Of a stretch of 64,000 nt of DNA, positions 9,353 to 18,283 are shown piece by piece (the stretch's first letter is position 1; each line of letters begins with the position of its first letter). A program made the position numbers and the translations under genes. The stretch is taken from positions 6,758,001 to 6,822,000 of the forward strand of contig OZ244209.1 of NCBI GenBank assembly GCA_965216885.1, written 5' to 3'. A model generated the notes under the pieces. The model was not told the origin of the DNA. It did no database searches and saw only the letters and a list, made by a program, of their open reading frames with translations. Source of the DNA: CAYNJG01 sp965216885 (GTDB taxonomy: Bacteria; Planctomycetota; Planctomycetia; Pirellulales; Pirellulaceae).

Positions 9353-9561
9353 GGAAACACTTTCGATGTTGAGGCCAGTGTCATACTGGCATGGGGCGGA
9401 AGTCTAACAGGCGAAGGGCATCCTGCCCAAGCCAGATCGTGGCCGCTAGCATGCGAACATTCAATGTTTTTTGCGAACGGCCTCGTGACAGACAAGACGC
9501 GTTTGAAGCGAGCATCGTCCCCCCGTCACAACGATACGGATTGGTCGCCGGACGTGTTCGA

Positions 9562-11478
9562 TTATTTCCTGGTCGGCGCACAAATGTCGCGGAAGATATC
9601 ACTGCTTCCTTTGATGGGCTGCAACGAAGGATACCGCGGGCCACCGTCATACTCGAGCCGAACAACGCGATAGGCTTCGCCCTCCTCCAGCAGCAGCTCC
9701 AGCACTCCGCGGGAAGTAGTATCGCTGAGCGCGTCATTGAACCGCTTCTTGCTGAACTTCATGCCATTCACTCCCAGCACGTTCATGCCATCGGCAAGGC
9801 CCGCTCGATCACCAATTCCGTTCGGAATGACGGCCGAGATTTCGCCATCGTTCTTCAGAATGATTCCCAGGGAGAATTCGGCGAGGATGCTCTCTCGCGC
9901 GCTTTCGCTCTTGGAGATGTATTCGGGCTTTTCGCTGACAGGCCCAAATGAATAGCCGGCCATACGAAACCCTTCCACCGAAAGCTCCGGGGCGGCCGTG
10001 CGGATACGTCGTTGAATCAGGCCGGCCCAATCGTAGTCGACAAGCTCATACAAGGTCGAAATAACCTCCGCCATTTCAAAGGGCTTTACCTTGGGGTAGT
10101 CAGGGTCGAACGCGAAGAACCGTTGGCAAAAGTCATCGAGACTCTTCTCGCCAGCAGTCTGCAAACGGATGATCGCATCGGCTTCCAGCCAGAAGAACGC
10201 GCCTTCGTCGTAATAGTCCTGACTACGTCGCAGGTCTGTCCAGCTCCGAGAACCACCGCGCAGCGTATAGGCCGCGACCGCCGTATCCTCCAGTGGCCGC
10301 CAGGCGCGACCCGATCGGTTGGTCAAATATCCAACGCGAGCCGCCGTACGTTGCAAATGCTCCTCGAATGTCAGCAATCCGGCTCGGGCGGTGAGCACCT
10401 GGCCCAAATACTGAGTCAGCCCTTCGTAGATCCACAGTTCACCGGTTCGCTTGGGCGTGTGATAGTCCGATCGATACATCCCGGCGGGACGTCGATACTT
10501 TCCGCACCATGCATGAACAAGCTCGTGGGCGAGCAGATAGACGGCTCGGCCCTTCTTCTTGTCGTCGTCGGTCAGCGCACCTTCGTCGATACCATTGAGC
10601 GAACTCTCGTGGTGCTCCAGCCCCATCCCCGGAATGCGATCGCTGCAGACAACCAGAAAGTCATAGGCAGCAAACGGCGCACTTCCAAACAGCGCGAATG
10701 CTTCCACCATCAGACGGTCGTAGCCCGACTTGAGTTCATCATCCAACTCAAGCGCACGCGCGGACTCGGAGACGAAATGGTAGGAAGTCCGAGGAAATCC
10801 ACTGACCTCAACGTCCAGCCGGTTATAGTTTCGACCTGCAATCAACGGAGAATCCACCAACGCCTCCACCGAGGTACGCTCGAACTGAACGGTGTTGTTG
10901 CCAACCTCGCGACCGCCTCGCAACGCGGTCGCAAACTTGAAGTTCTCCGGCAACCGCACGCTGGTATCGACCTGCAAATCACGCAAGTCCTTTCCGTCCG
11001 GGTAGACCAGGCAAGTATTCATGTTGATGGCCAGCACATCGGCGTTGCCGTAGCTGTCCACTCCCGTCGAAACCCGTGTCGGCTGATTCGCCAGGTAAAG
11101 AATTTCGACGCGGATGTGATCGGTGGACTTCGGCACGTCGACTTCAAACCGGGTGAGCTGACCGGGGTCGCGCTTCCACACCAGTCGATTCCCGGACGCG
11201 TCAAATACATTGAGTCCGCCAATATTGCGAATCTGCTCGCTGGGCCCGTGTATTCCTGGAATCCATTCGGGATGTCGAAAAGCGAACGCCCCGGGTTGAG
11301 CCGGTATCGTCACGGAGCTGCGCAACAGATGCCTCGAGATGGCCGTCGTGTCCACAGTCACTTCGATCACGTCCTCGGCCGAGGCGACCGAACGGGTCGC
11401 GACACCAGGGCCGACGAAGAACAGGCTGCCAAGAAAAACGTTGATCAGAACGAAATAGCGGTGTCTTCTGTTACGCAC
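9562..11478 (-). CDS. M61-family metallopeptidase with PDZ domain
   Basis: A 638-residue secreted peptidase. The signal-like segment is residues 8-33, followed by an N-terminal beta domain with family motifs (FRHPEWIPGIHGP). The gluzincin active site HELVHAW is at residues 318-324, and the third zinc ligand glutamate lies in LWIYEGLTQYLG at about E352. GMGLEHHES, near 284, is a typical M61 substrate-site block. A PDZ domain (SLGIILKNDGEISAVIPNGIGDRAGLADGMNVLGVNG) lies near residues 530-570. M61 enzymes are glycyl-type aminopeptidases. Motif content and length fit the family well. It is divergent from the unknown gene at 11528, with only 49 nt between them. Confidence 0.92.
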   Translation of the reverse strand: MRNRRHRYFVLINVFLGSLFFVGPGVATRSVASAEDVIEVTVDTTAISRHLLRSSVTIPAQPGAFAFRHPEWIPGIHGPSEQIRNIGGLNVFDASGNRLVWKRDPGQLTRFEVDVPKSTDHIRVEILYLANQPTRVSTGVDSYGNADVLAINMNTCLVYPDGKDLRDLQVDTSVRLPENFKFATALRGGREVGNNTVQFERTSVEALVDSPLIAGRNYNRLDVEVSGFPRTSYHFVSESARALELDDELKSGYDRLMVEAFALFGSAPFAAYDFLVVCSDRIPGMGLEHHESSLNGIDEGALTDDDKKKGRAVYLLAHELVHAWCGKYRRPAGMYRSDYHTPKRTGELWIYEGLTQYLGQVLTARAGLLTFEEHLQRTAARVGYLTNRSGRAWRPLEDTAVAAYTLRGGSRSWTDLRRSQDYYDEGAFFWLEADAIIRLQTAGEKSLDDFCQRFFAFDPDYPKVKPFEMAEVISTLYELVDYDWAGLIQRRIRTAAPELSVEGFRMAGYSFGPVSEKPEYISKSESARESILAEFSLGIILKNDGEISAVIPNGIGDRAGLADGMNVLGVNGMKFSKKRFNDALSDTTSRGVLELLLEEGEAYRVVRLEYDGGPRYPSLQPIKGSSDIFRDICAPTRK

Positions 11479-11527
11479 GGTAGTTGCTCGCCGGAGACAT
11501 TTTCGGTCAATTGAAAAAGCTTACTCC

Positions 11528-12082
11528 ATGAACGCGGCACCGATAATGACTTGTAAACTGATTTGGTCACCATCCTCGGAAGATCCGGAACTCCAACTGC
11601 GGATACGTCCCATCCGCGAACAGTGGGAGGCGCGGGGCCCGGGCCTGCTCAGTCGACTGGGAAAGATTTTGCCGTGGCTGGAAATCCACGACCAAATCGA
11701 AGTCAGGCTGGAAGTACCGCAGGTGGGAAGTAACAACCGGGTTGCCTCCGCGACCGTTGTTCACTTCGAGGCGGTACTGGCGAATCCAATTCCTGTCCTG
11801 CCCGAAGTGGCACGTCTGGCGTACCTTCTGTCGCTGACCAGTCTCTACGAACGACTCGGCGAACAACCGAAACTCGCTGCGGCCATGATCTGCCCGGTGA
11901 TTGCCGCAGCCGAATACGTAGAACTCGCAGCGCTGGACGAAACCACTCTCGGAGTTGCCGCGCAAGCGTGGACTGCCAATGCGACGCAGATCGAGCCATC
12001 CAAGTTATTGAAGTGGTGGGCGCGCTGCAGCGAACCGGTTGATTCGTTCAGCGCGTGGCAGGCGGTCGTCGCCGAGCTCTGA
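11528..12082 (+). CDS. Protein of unknown function
   Basis: A 184-residue protein with no family recognised. There is no signal peptide and no membrane segment. Two parts are visible: an N-terminal strand-rich part (CKLIWSPSSEDPELQLRIRP) with charged, Trp-containing stretches, and a C-terminal helical part with a short Ala-rich hydrophobic helix (AMICPVIAAAEYVELAAL) that is probably buried. The reading frame is intact, its codon use resembles its neighbours, and it sits divergently 49 nt from the M61 peptidase gene with no competing frame on the other strand of similar quality. No operon partner follows. It is probably a real lineage-restricted gene. Confidence 0.6.
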   Translation: MNAAPIMTCKLIWSPSSEDPELQLRIRPIREQWEARGPGLLSRLGKILPWLEIHDQIEVRLEVPQVGSNNRVASATVVHFEAVLANPIPVLPEVARLAYLLSLTSLYERLGEQPKLAAAMICPVIAAAEYVELAALDETTLGVAAQAWTANATQIEPSKLLKWWARCSEPVDSFSAWQAVVAEL

Positions 12083-12162
12083 GATGGCAACGCCGCGCGA
12101 GAGGCGTGCACTTCATCCTCGCGAATCTGTTCTTCCAGAATCTGCGCTGCCGGAGCGAACGA

Positions 12163-12723
12163 TCACGCTCGTTGATAGCAGTAGTCGAATAGCAATTGCC
12201 ACTCGCACCGAGCCACTTCAAGGCAGAACGATTTGGCGTCTGAACGACCTCGAGCGACCGACTGGCAAAGGTCGACAAACGCATAGGGATCAAGCTGATC
12301 GTTCGACGCGAACTCGGCAGCCTCTCCCGACAAGGAATGTGCCTGCCCCAGCTCGATCACGCACTCCTGAAGATCAGCAAAGATCTCATGGTCGCCGACG
12401 CGTCGGTACCAATATTTGGAATTGGAATAGTCCGGCTCGCGACGGTGCATGATCGCGTGCCAGTAGCTTCCGCTGTTAGAATGAATTTCCTGACTGAAGT
12501 CGTGCGATCGATCCAGAAAATCGTGCCACAGCCAGAGGCCAGCAAGGCAGCAATCCGCCATGTCGGCGTCCTTTACGTCCTCAACGAGATCGGCGCGACG
12601 CAATGCCTCCAAATCTTCGTGCGCCGCCTTGTTGGGGTGACCGGGGCCCAATTCGCAAAGACGGTCTCCGGACAACAATCCGGCAACTGCGGGGCCATAG
12701 GCGGTGAAATCAAAGCTGAACAT
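12163..12723 (-). CDS. Conserved-looking soluble protein of unknown function
   Basis: A 186-residue cytoplasmic-looking protein. The ATG at 12723 is preferred; an in-frame GTG at 12762 would add 13 basic residues. It starts with MFSFDFTAYGPAVAGLLSGD. The centre is rich in conserved-type aromatic and His residues: AGLWLWHDFLDRSHDFSQEI, then SYWHAIMHRREPDYSNSKYW and YRRVGDHEIF. That density of W, H and Y suggests a folded enzyme-like or binding core, but I cannot name the family. It is convergent with the unknown gene at 11528 and divergent from the S1-like gene at 12836. Confidence 0.65.
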   Translation of the reverse strand: MFSFDFTAYGPAVAGLLSGDRLCELGPGHPNKAAHEDLEALRRADLVEDVKDADMADCCLAGLWLWHDFLDRSHDFSQEIHSNSGSYWHAIMHRREPDYSNSKYWYRRVGDHEIFADLQECVIELGQAHSLSGEAAEFASNDQLDPYAFVDLCQSVARGRSDAKSFCLEVARCEWQLLFDYCYQRA

Positions 12724-12835
12724 CTTCGCACTCGCTGGTTTTCCTGGTCGGAACGGTTTCACTCGAATATTGTGGGCCAGATTGCCAGTGGTACAATGGC
12801 AGACCAGTTTCCTGCCTCCTTAAAGTGCGCTGAAA

Positions 12836-14506
12836 ATGACAGACGAGTCGTCAACTCCCGATCCGGAAGCTCCCAAGGTCAAACGATCGATCAAGATTGG
12901 GTCGCAGCGACCCGGGTATGTACCCGATACGCCCAACAAGAAGGAAAAGAACGTCGTACCTGTCGTTCCAAAACCCGTACATAAGCAGCAACCGGATCGA
13001 ACGGCTCACGGTCAGTCCGCAGACAGCGTGGCACCTGAGACGAGCGTACCAGTCAGTCCGACGCCAAATAGCCCGATCCCAAGCAGCCCGGCACCAGAGA
13101 GTCCGGCACCAGCCCCAGCCGAACCAGCGGCTGTGGCAGAACCAGCCGCTACAGCAGCACAGGCCCCTGAACCCGTCGCGGCTCCGGCTGTCGAGGCACC
13201 CGCGCCAACCGACGCAACTCCAACACCGGTTCCCGTCCCCGCGGCAGAAGACGAACCAGCCGTTGAGCTGCCCAGCGGAATGCCGGACATCGAACTCGAT
13301 ATGTCCGACGAGGACCTGGAAAAAGAAATCGCCCTCGCAATGGGCGAAAGTGTCGAGGACCTGATGGATGGCCAGGTCAAAACGAAATCCGCGGACGTCG
13401 AAATCGACGAGCGCTACCAGGCAACGGCCCTCAAGATCTACCGCGAGTCGGTGCTCTTTGAATTGCCCGGGCAGCACAACGGCATGATTCCTCTGAAGCA
13501 GTTCGAAGAGCCGCCCGAGCCGGGAACGGTCGTCGAAGTCGTCGTCGTTGGTTTCTCGAATGTCGAACAGATGTACGAGCTGGTTGTTCCGGGGGCTTCG
13601 GTCGCCGTCGTGGACTGGAGCGACGTGCAGGAAGGCGTCGTCGTCGAAGTCAAAATCACCGGCCACAACAAGGGCGGCCTTGAATGCGAAGTCAATCGCA
13701 TCCGCGGCTTCATCCCTGCCAGTCAGATTTCCATCGCACGGGTCACGGACTTCGAAGAATATGTCGACAAGTCACTGCAATGCGTTGTGACCGAAGCCAG
13801 CGAAGAACGCCGCAACCTCGTGCTCAGCCATCGCGCAATCATGGAACGGGAACGAGAGGCGGCACGTGAAAAACTGCTTGCCGAACTTGCCGTTGGCCAA
13901 ACCCGCGAGGGTACGGTCATGCGACTGGAAAAATTCGGCGCGTTTGTCGACATCGGTGGCATTGATGGATTGATCCACATCAGCCAGTTGAGCTGGGACA
14001 ATATTCGCCATCCGGAAGAAGTCGTTTCCGTCGGTCAGAAGGTCAAGGTTCGCGTCGAGAAAATCGACGACACCACCGGAAAGATCGGACTTTCCTATCG
14101 GGACCTTTCTCATCACCCATGGGAAGGCATCGAAAGCAAGTATCCGGTTGGCGATGTCGTGACGGGTACCGTTTCCAAAATCATGGACTTCGGAGCGTTC
14201 GTGAAGCTGGAGCCGGGCGTTGAGGGACTGGTGCACATCTCGGAGCTCTCGCACAAGCGAGTGAATCGCGTGTCACACGTTGTCGAAGAGGGGGGTCGTG
14301 TCGATGTCAAAGTACTCACGATCGATGCCGACGCGCAACGCATCAGCCTGTCGATGAAGCAGGCCGCCGGTGGACCCGAAGGTGGCAGCGATGACGCTGA
14401 GGATGACACACCGATCGAGCAGTACGTTCCGAAGGTTCCGGCCAAATCACTGAAAGGCGGTATCGAACGGCCCTCTGGTGGCAGCCAATTTGGACTGAAC
14501 TGGTAG
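12836..14506 (+). CDS. rpsA: Ribosomal protein S1-like RNA-binding protein
   Basis: A 556-residue protein. The first 150 residues are basic and then Pro/Ala-rich (tracts of PAP, APAE and PVPVP), ending in an acidic helix (DMSDEDLEKEIALAMG). Four S1 OB-fold units follow at about residues 195-262 (degenerate), 266-333, 353-421 and 438-508. The last two are textbook, with GAFVDIGGIDGLIHISQLSW and GAFVKLEPGVEGLVHISELS. S1 helps mRNA bind the 30S subunit. Six-domain S1 proteins are usual in proteobacteria and four-domain forms in many other phyla, so this is likely the rpsA product, though another S1-domain regulator is possible. It stands alone on the plus strand. Confidence 0.82.
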   Translation: MTDESSTPDPEAPKVKRSIKIGSQRPGYVPDTPNKKEKNVVPVVPKPVHKQQPDRTAHGQSADSVAPETSVPVSPTPNSPIPSSPAPESPAPAPAEPAAVAEPAATAAQAPEPVAAPAVEAPAPTDATPTPVPVPAAEDEPAVELPSGMPDIELDMSDEDLEKEIALAMGESVEDLMDGQVKTKSADVEIDERYQATALKIYRESVLFELPGQHNGMIPLKQFEEPPEPGTVVEVVVVGFSNVEQMYELVVPGASVAVVDWSDVQEGVVVEVKITGHNKGGLECEVNRIRGFIPASQISIARVTDFEEYVDKSLQCVVTEASEERRNLVLSHRAIMEREREAAREKLLAELAVGQTREGTVMRLEKFGAFVDIGGIDGLIHISQLSWDNIRHPEEVVSVGQKVKVRVEKIDDTTGKIGLSYRDLSHHPWEGIESKYPVGDVVTGTVSKIMDFGAFVKLEPGVEGLVHISELSHKRVNRVSHVVEEGGRVDVKVLTIDADAQRISLSMKQAAGGPEGGSDDAEDDTPIEQYVPKVPAKSLKGGIERPSGGSQFGLNW

Positions 14507-14533
14507 CTTGCTCGGTTGCGGGTTTTACTGGAG

Positions 14534-14815
14534 CTACTCGCCGCCAGATTTGCCCATAAACGAGTACAGCATGATGACGGCTCCGGAGGAGAGCATGCTC
14601 CACGGAGCCCATTCGGGCGGGGCGATCGATTTCGGTCGTGACGTCACAACCTGTTTCTCGACTTCGAAACCCCAATCATCCAGCACCGTCTCGTTCTTGA
14701 CGACGGTCTCGCTGAAGCCGCTGTCCTTGGCGAGTACGGCGTGATCCAGAACCAGTGCTTCCACACCGGTAAACACCAGAATTCCACCCGCTGCCAGAAA
14801 GAATGCTCGCCACAT
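14534..14815 (-). CDS. Small membrane protein of unknown function
   Basis: A 93-residue protein. The ATG at 14815 is chosen because it opens on a hydrophobic helix (AFFLAAGGILVFTGVEALVL, residues 4-23). Longer in-frame starts up to 15268 add only low-quality sequence. A second helix near the C-terminus (MLSSGAVIMLYSFMG, residues 74-88) gives a two-helix topology, with a charged loop between that contains VLDDWGFEVEKQVVTSRP. It is convergent with the S1 gene (27 nt apart) and has no recognised domain. It is probably a genuine inner-membrane protein. Confidence 0.6.
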   Translation of the reverse strand: MWRAFFLAAGGILVFTGVEALVLDHAVLAKDSGFSETVVKNETVLDDWGFEVEKQVVTSRPKSIAPPEWAPWSMLSSGAVIMLYSFMGKSGGE

Positions 14816-15233
14816 TCTGCTTCTCCGATTCGATGCGACCAAAGACTCTACCGTTATTCTGGATCGAACGAATCCGTAAGACTTCTGGAGTCTGCTATCA
14901 GTCGACCCTGTATTCGATACCGGGCAAAACAACGGCACCACCAACAAAACCGAACACCAGGCGAAATTTGCATTTTGCGAGCGAGAAATGCTCGAGTTAG
15001 ATCCGCATATGGGGAGCGCACGAAATGTCTCGCAATGCGCAACAAACTTGCCTCTCCCGATCAACCGATCTAAGATACGCAACTCAATCGGCGAATTACG
15101 GGGTCGAATTCGCTTTTTGAGGCCACTCAAAGTGTCCGGTCGCCCGATAAAATCTGGACGAGCTGGCGAATTGCAGAACCATGCCGTCCGCGCACCTATA
15201 ATTCGGTTAGTGGAACAAGCAGGCGAGGAGTAG
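14816..15233. other. Divergent intergenic region, 418 nt
   Basis: No gene is supported here. Frames crossing it are N-terminal overruns of the small membrane protein frame. It should hold the promoters of the two divergent genes; a TATAAT at 15197-15202 is the only clear box. No repeat or strong hairpin was seen. Confidence 0.5.
15171..15202 (+). promoter_or_regulatory. Possible promoter of the PAS-GAF-REC gene
   Basis: A perfect TATAAT lies at 15197-15202, with TTGCAG at 15171-15176 as the nearest -35-like box. The 20-bp spacer is longer than ideal. The -10 is 31 nt upstream of the GTG start at 15234. Confidence 0.4.
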
Positions 15234-16991
15234 GTGAGATTGGCCGCTAAGCCAAAAATCCTGTGCATCGGCGATCCGTCTCTAAGAGACGATGCGATGA
15301 TCGACCAATTGCGAGCTTCGTCTTATGAAGTTGTAGAGGCTTCGAATTCGTCCGAAGCGCTGGCCCGACTTGTGGGCGAACCGTACGACAGCGTTCTCAT
15401 CTATTCGGAAGACTCCGGTTCAGAAGACTCGGATTCGCAGCACCCAGACATCGGCTCGTTGCTGCAAAGCAAGAGCATCCTCGAGCGAATTCCAGATGGC
15501 CTCGTGCTGCTGGACCGCGAGAAGAGAATCGTCTGGGCCAACGACTGGGTCAATCGCTCAACCACAAGCAGCCAGATCCTGGGCCAGAATTTCTACGATG
15601 TGTTTGAGAGTCGCGAAACGTTAGGGTCGGACGTATGCCCGTTCGCTGCGGCGATTGCATCCCAACGTTCTCGATCATCAACTCTTCGATGTAGCGAGAA
15701 CCTGTACTACCATGTGCACGCGGTTCCTGTCGATTCGCCACAACCCAACCTGACCGCCGAGCTGATCGTCACGATACGCGATGTGTCCACCGAGACATTG
15801 CATCAGGAAAAGCTGGCCGCTATTCACAAAGCCGGCGTCGAACTGGCCGACCTGACGACCGAAGAAGTCTTCAACATGGAAGTGGAGGACCGCATTGAAT
15901 TGCTGAAGTCCAACATCATCCACTTCACACAGGATCTCCTTAACTACGACGTGGTGGAAATTCGGTTGCTGGGCTCCGAAAGCGGTGAGCTCATGCCGCT
16001 GTTGTCGCTCGGCCTGATCGACGAGGCAGCCAACCGACCGCTGCACGCGTCGACCGATGATAACGGCGTCACGGGCTTCGTCGCCTCCACCGCAAAGAGC
16101 TACCTGTGCGAAGACACCACCAAAGACCCGCTCTACCTCGAAGGGTCCGAAGGCGCCAAGAGCTCGATGACGGTGCCCCTGATTCAACACGATACGGTCA
16201 TCGGAACGTTCAACGTAGAGAGTCCGGAACCGCACGCGTTCACCCAAAGTGACCTGCAGTTTTTGGAGATCTTTTCACGGGACGTTGCCGCCGCCCTCAA
16301 TACACTCGAGCTGCTGGTTGCCCAACAGGCCAACACGGCGCAGGCCAGTGTCGAGGCGATTCACCGCGAAGTCGCGCTTCCGGTTGACGAGATTCTCAAT
16401 GACGCCGTAAACGTCATGGAAGGCTACATCGGTCACGAGCCCGGTGTCGTTCAACGTCTGCAGCGCATCCTGCAAAATGCACGTGACATCAAACAGCTCA
16501 TTCACAAGGTGGGACAGGAGTTGGCCCCCGCCGAAGCCGTACCACAATTCGCGCAGGTTCCCGAACGCCATTTGTTGCGACAGAGCAAAGTCCTGGTGGT
16601 CGACGCCGACGAAGCCGTTCGGGGCGCCGCACACAGCCTGCTCGAGCGATTTGGCTGCATCGTGGAAACCGCTCACGAAGGCGGAGAAGCAGTCTTCATG
16701 GTGCGCAACGTCGGCAACGAAAAAGGCTACGACGTCATCATTGCAGATATCAATTTGCCGGACATGACGGGATACGACCTGTTGCTAAAACTCCGGGAGA
16801 TCATCGATCCAACTCCCCTCGTGCTGATGAAGGGCTTCGGCTACGACCCGGGCCACGCCATGGTCAAGGCTCGCCAGGCGGGACTTCATCCCAAGGCGGT
16901 TCTCTACAAACCGTTCCGTCTTGATCAGCTACTTGAAGTTTGTGAAACTATGGTCGATACCTACCGTGCAACCAGCGAACCCACCCAATAG
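15234..16991 (+). CDS. PAS-GAF-REC signalling protein without a kinase domain
   Basis: A 585-residue cytoplasmic protein with a GTG start at 15234 and the purine-rich sequence AGGCGAGGAG just upstream. In order: a degenerate receiver-like segment (KILCIGDPSLRDDAM to about residue 60, lacking a clear acceptor Asp motif); a PAS domain (LERIPDGLVLLDREKRIVWA, about 85-190); a GAF domain (about 215-355, with FVASTAKSYLCED and KSSMTVPLIQHDTVIGTFNV); a helical segment (about 365-440) that resembles a histidine-kinase dimerisation region (EAIHREVALPVDEILNDAVN); and a full receiver domain (about 453-575, Asp in VIIADINLPDMTG, Lys in LYKPF). No HATPase domain is present, so it may act as a phosphorelay or scaffold protein. 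Confidence 0.82.
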   Translation: MRLAAKPKILCIGDPSLRDDAMIDQLRASSYEVVEASNSSEALARLVGEPYDSVLIYSEDSGSEDSDSQHPDIGSLLQSKSILERIPDGLVLLDREKRIVWANDWVNRSTTSSQILGQNFYDVFESRETLGSDVCPFAAAIASQRSRSSTLRCSENLYYHVHAVPVDSPQPNLTAELIVTIRDVSTETLHQEKLAAIHKAGVELADLTTEEVFNMEVEDRIELLKSNIIHFTQDLLNYDVVEIRLLGSESGELMPLLSLGLIDEAANRPLHASTDDNGVTGFVASTAKSYLCEDTTKDPLYLEGSEGAKSSMTVPLIQHDTVIGTFNVESPEPHAFTQSDLQFLEIFSRDVAAALNTLELLVAQQANTAQASVEAIHREVALPVDEILNDAVNVMEGYIGHEPGVVQRLQRILQNARDIKQLIHKVGQELAPAEAVPQFAQVPERHLLRQSKVLVVDADEAVRGAAHSLLERFGCIVETAHEGGEAVFMVRNVGNEKGYDVIIADINLPDMTGYDLLLKLREIIDPTPLVLMKGFGYDPGHAMVKARQAGLHPKAVLYKPFRLDQLLEVCETMVDTYRATSEPTQ

Positions 16992-17039
16992 GCCGCGTTG
17001 GCGTCGGTTTCGACAACCGGTTGCCGATTCCATCATCAC

Positions 17040-18233
17040 ATGAAGTTTCTGTTGGCAGGTATCGCGCTCTCTGGCCATGTCGCGTTGGGCACGATCATCA
17101 TCAACCGGCTGCACTCGACCGCCCTGCCCTATTGGTTCATCAAGCTGCTGGATGTGCTCTGGGGAATTTGGCACATCATCGCGCCTGTCATCTGGCTGGT
17201 GTGGATTGTGGATGCAGCACTGCTGGCTTCGTATGTCGGTGACTACTGGTCGACGATCCGCTGGTTGCTCTACGCACACTGCGCAGTGTGCGGGATTGCC
17301 GCCCTGTCGCTCATTCCCGGGTGGCTGCAACGCAGCATTACACGACAGGTTTCACCCTTGCAGGTGTCAAACGACACCACCGTCATCAAGATGGAAGAGG
17401 AGCTTGGTCACGTTCCGATCAAATCGCGCGCTGCGAAACTGCTGAACCGACTTCCATTCAACGAGATCATGGATCTGCACGTCAATGAAAAGGTGCTGAT
17501 CGTCAGGCAACTCGACCCGCGCCTGAACGGAATGTCAATCACGCACCTTTCGGACGTACACTTTACCGGAGACATCTCCGAAGAATTTCACCATGAGGTG
17601 GTTCGCCGTGCGGTCGAACTCGATTCGGACATCATTGCCGTGACTGGCGACCTGATCGACAAACGCGAATGCATGGACTGGCTGGGCAATATTCTGGGCC
17701 AACTGCGAGCCGACCACGGAGTGTACTTCGTGCTGGGAAACCACGACATTCGCATCCGGGACGAATTTGGAATTCGCAACGCGCTAACTTCTCAGGGAAT
17801 CGTTGACCTGGGTCGACGCTGGACGCAGATTGAGATCGACGGTTGTCCTGTTGTCCTCGCCGGAAACGAACTCCCCTGGTTCGCGCCCGCCGCGGACATG
17901 AGCGACTGCCCAACTACGGTGGATGGAAACAAGCCGCTGCGAATTCTGCTGTCACACGCTCCGGATCAAATTCCATGGGCACGCGGACATGACTTCGATC
18001 TCATGCTGGCGGGACATACACATGGCGGTCAGGTTCAGTTTCCTATCGTGGGCCCAGTCTTGAGCCCCAGTTGCTTCGGCGTGCGGTATGCCTCCGGAAC
18101 GTTCTATGAGGAGCCGACACTCATGCACGTCAGTCGCGGCGTTTCCGGGACGCGACACCTACGGGTGAATGCACCGCCGGAGCTGACGAAACTTGTGCTT
18201 GTCTCCGATGAACAGGCTGCCGCGAACCTGTAA
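17040..18233 (+). CDS. Membrane-anchored calcineurin-like metallophosphoesterase
   Basis: A 397-residue protein starting at the ATG at 17040; a TTG at 16998 also lies in frame. Three N-terminal hydrophobic segments (residues 2-20, 34-62 and 70-95) precede the catalytic domain. All five metallophosphoesterase motifs are present in order: LSDVHF (DxH), VTGDLID (GDxxD), LGNHD, LSHAPD and LAGHTHGG (GHxH). This dinuclear metal enzyme belongs to the YkuE/YaeI-like membrane group. Members act on phosphate esters, some on lipids such as UDP-diacylglucosamine, but the substrate here is not known. It lies 48 nt after the PAS-GAF-REC gene, possibly in one transcript. Confidence 0.9.
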   Translation: MKFLLAGIALSGHVALGTIIINRLHSTALPYWFIKLLDVLWGIWHIIAPVIWLVWIVDAALLASYVGDYWSTIRWLLYAHCAVCGIAALSLIPGWLQRSITRQVSPLQVSNDTTVIKMEEELGHVPIKSRAAKLLNRLPFNEIMDLHVNEKVLIVRQLDPRLNGMSITHLSDVHFTGDISEEFHHEVVRRAVELDSDIIAVTGDLIDKRECMDWLGNILGQLRADHGVYFVLGNHDIRIRDEFGIRNALTSQGIVDLGRRWTQIEIDGCPVVLAGNELPWFAPAADMSDCPTTVDGNKPLRILLSHAPDQIPWARGHDFDLMLAGHTHGGQVQFPIVGPVLSPSCFGVRYASGTFYEEPTLMHVSRGVSGTRHLRVNAPPELTKLVLVSDEQAAANL

Positions 18234-18283
18234 TTCTTGCGTGCACGCCTCGCTGCACGAGACATGAATCCGCTGACGGCCAC

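Noticed and set aside
10012..11514. A 500-codon plus-strand frame opposite the M61 peptidase gene
   Set aside because: The minus-strand gene has active-site motifs and a signal peptide, while the plus frame has none.
14816..15268. N-terminal extension of the small membrane protein frame
   Set aside because: The upstream residues are Arg/Ser-rich with no domain, and the hydrophobic helix begins right at the ATG at 14815.
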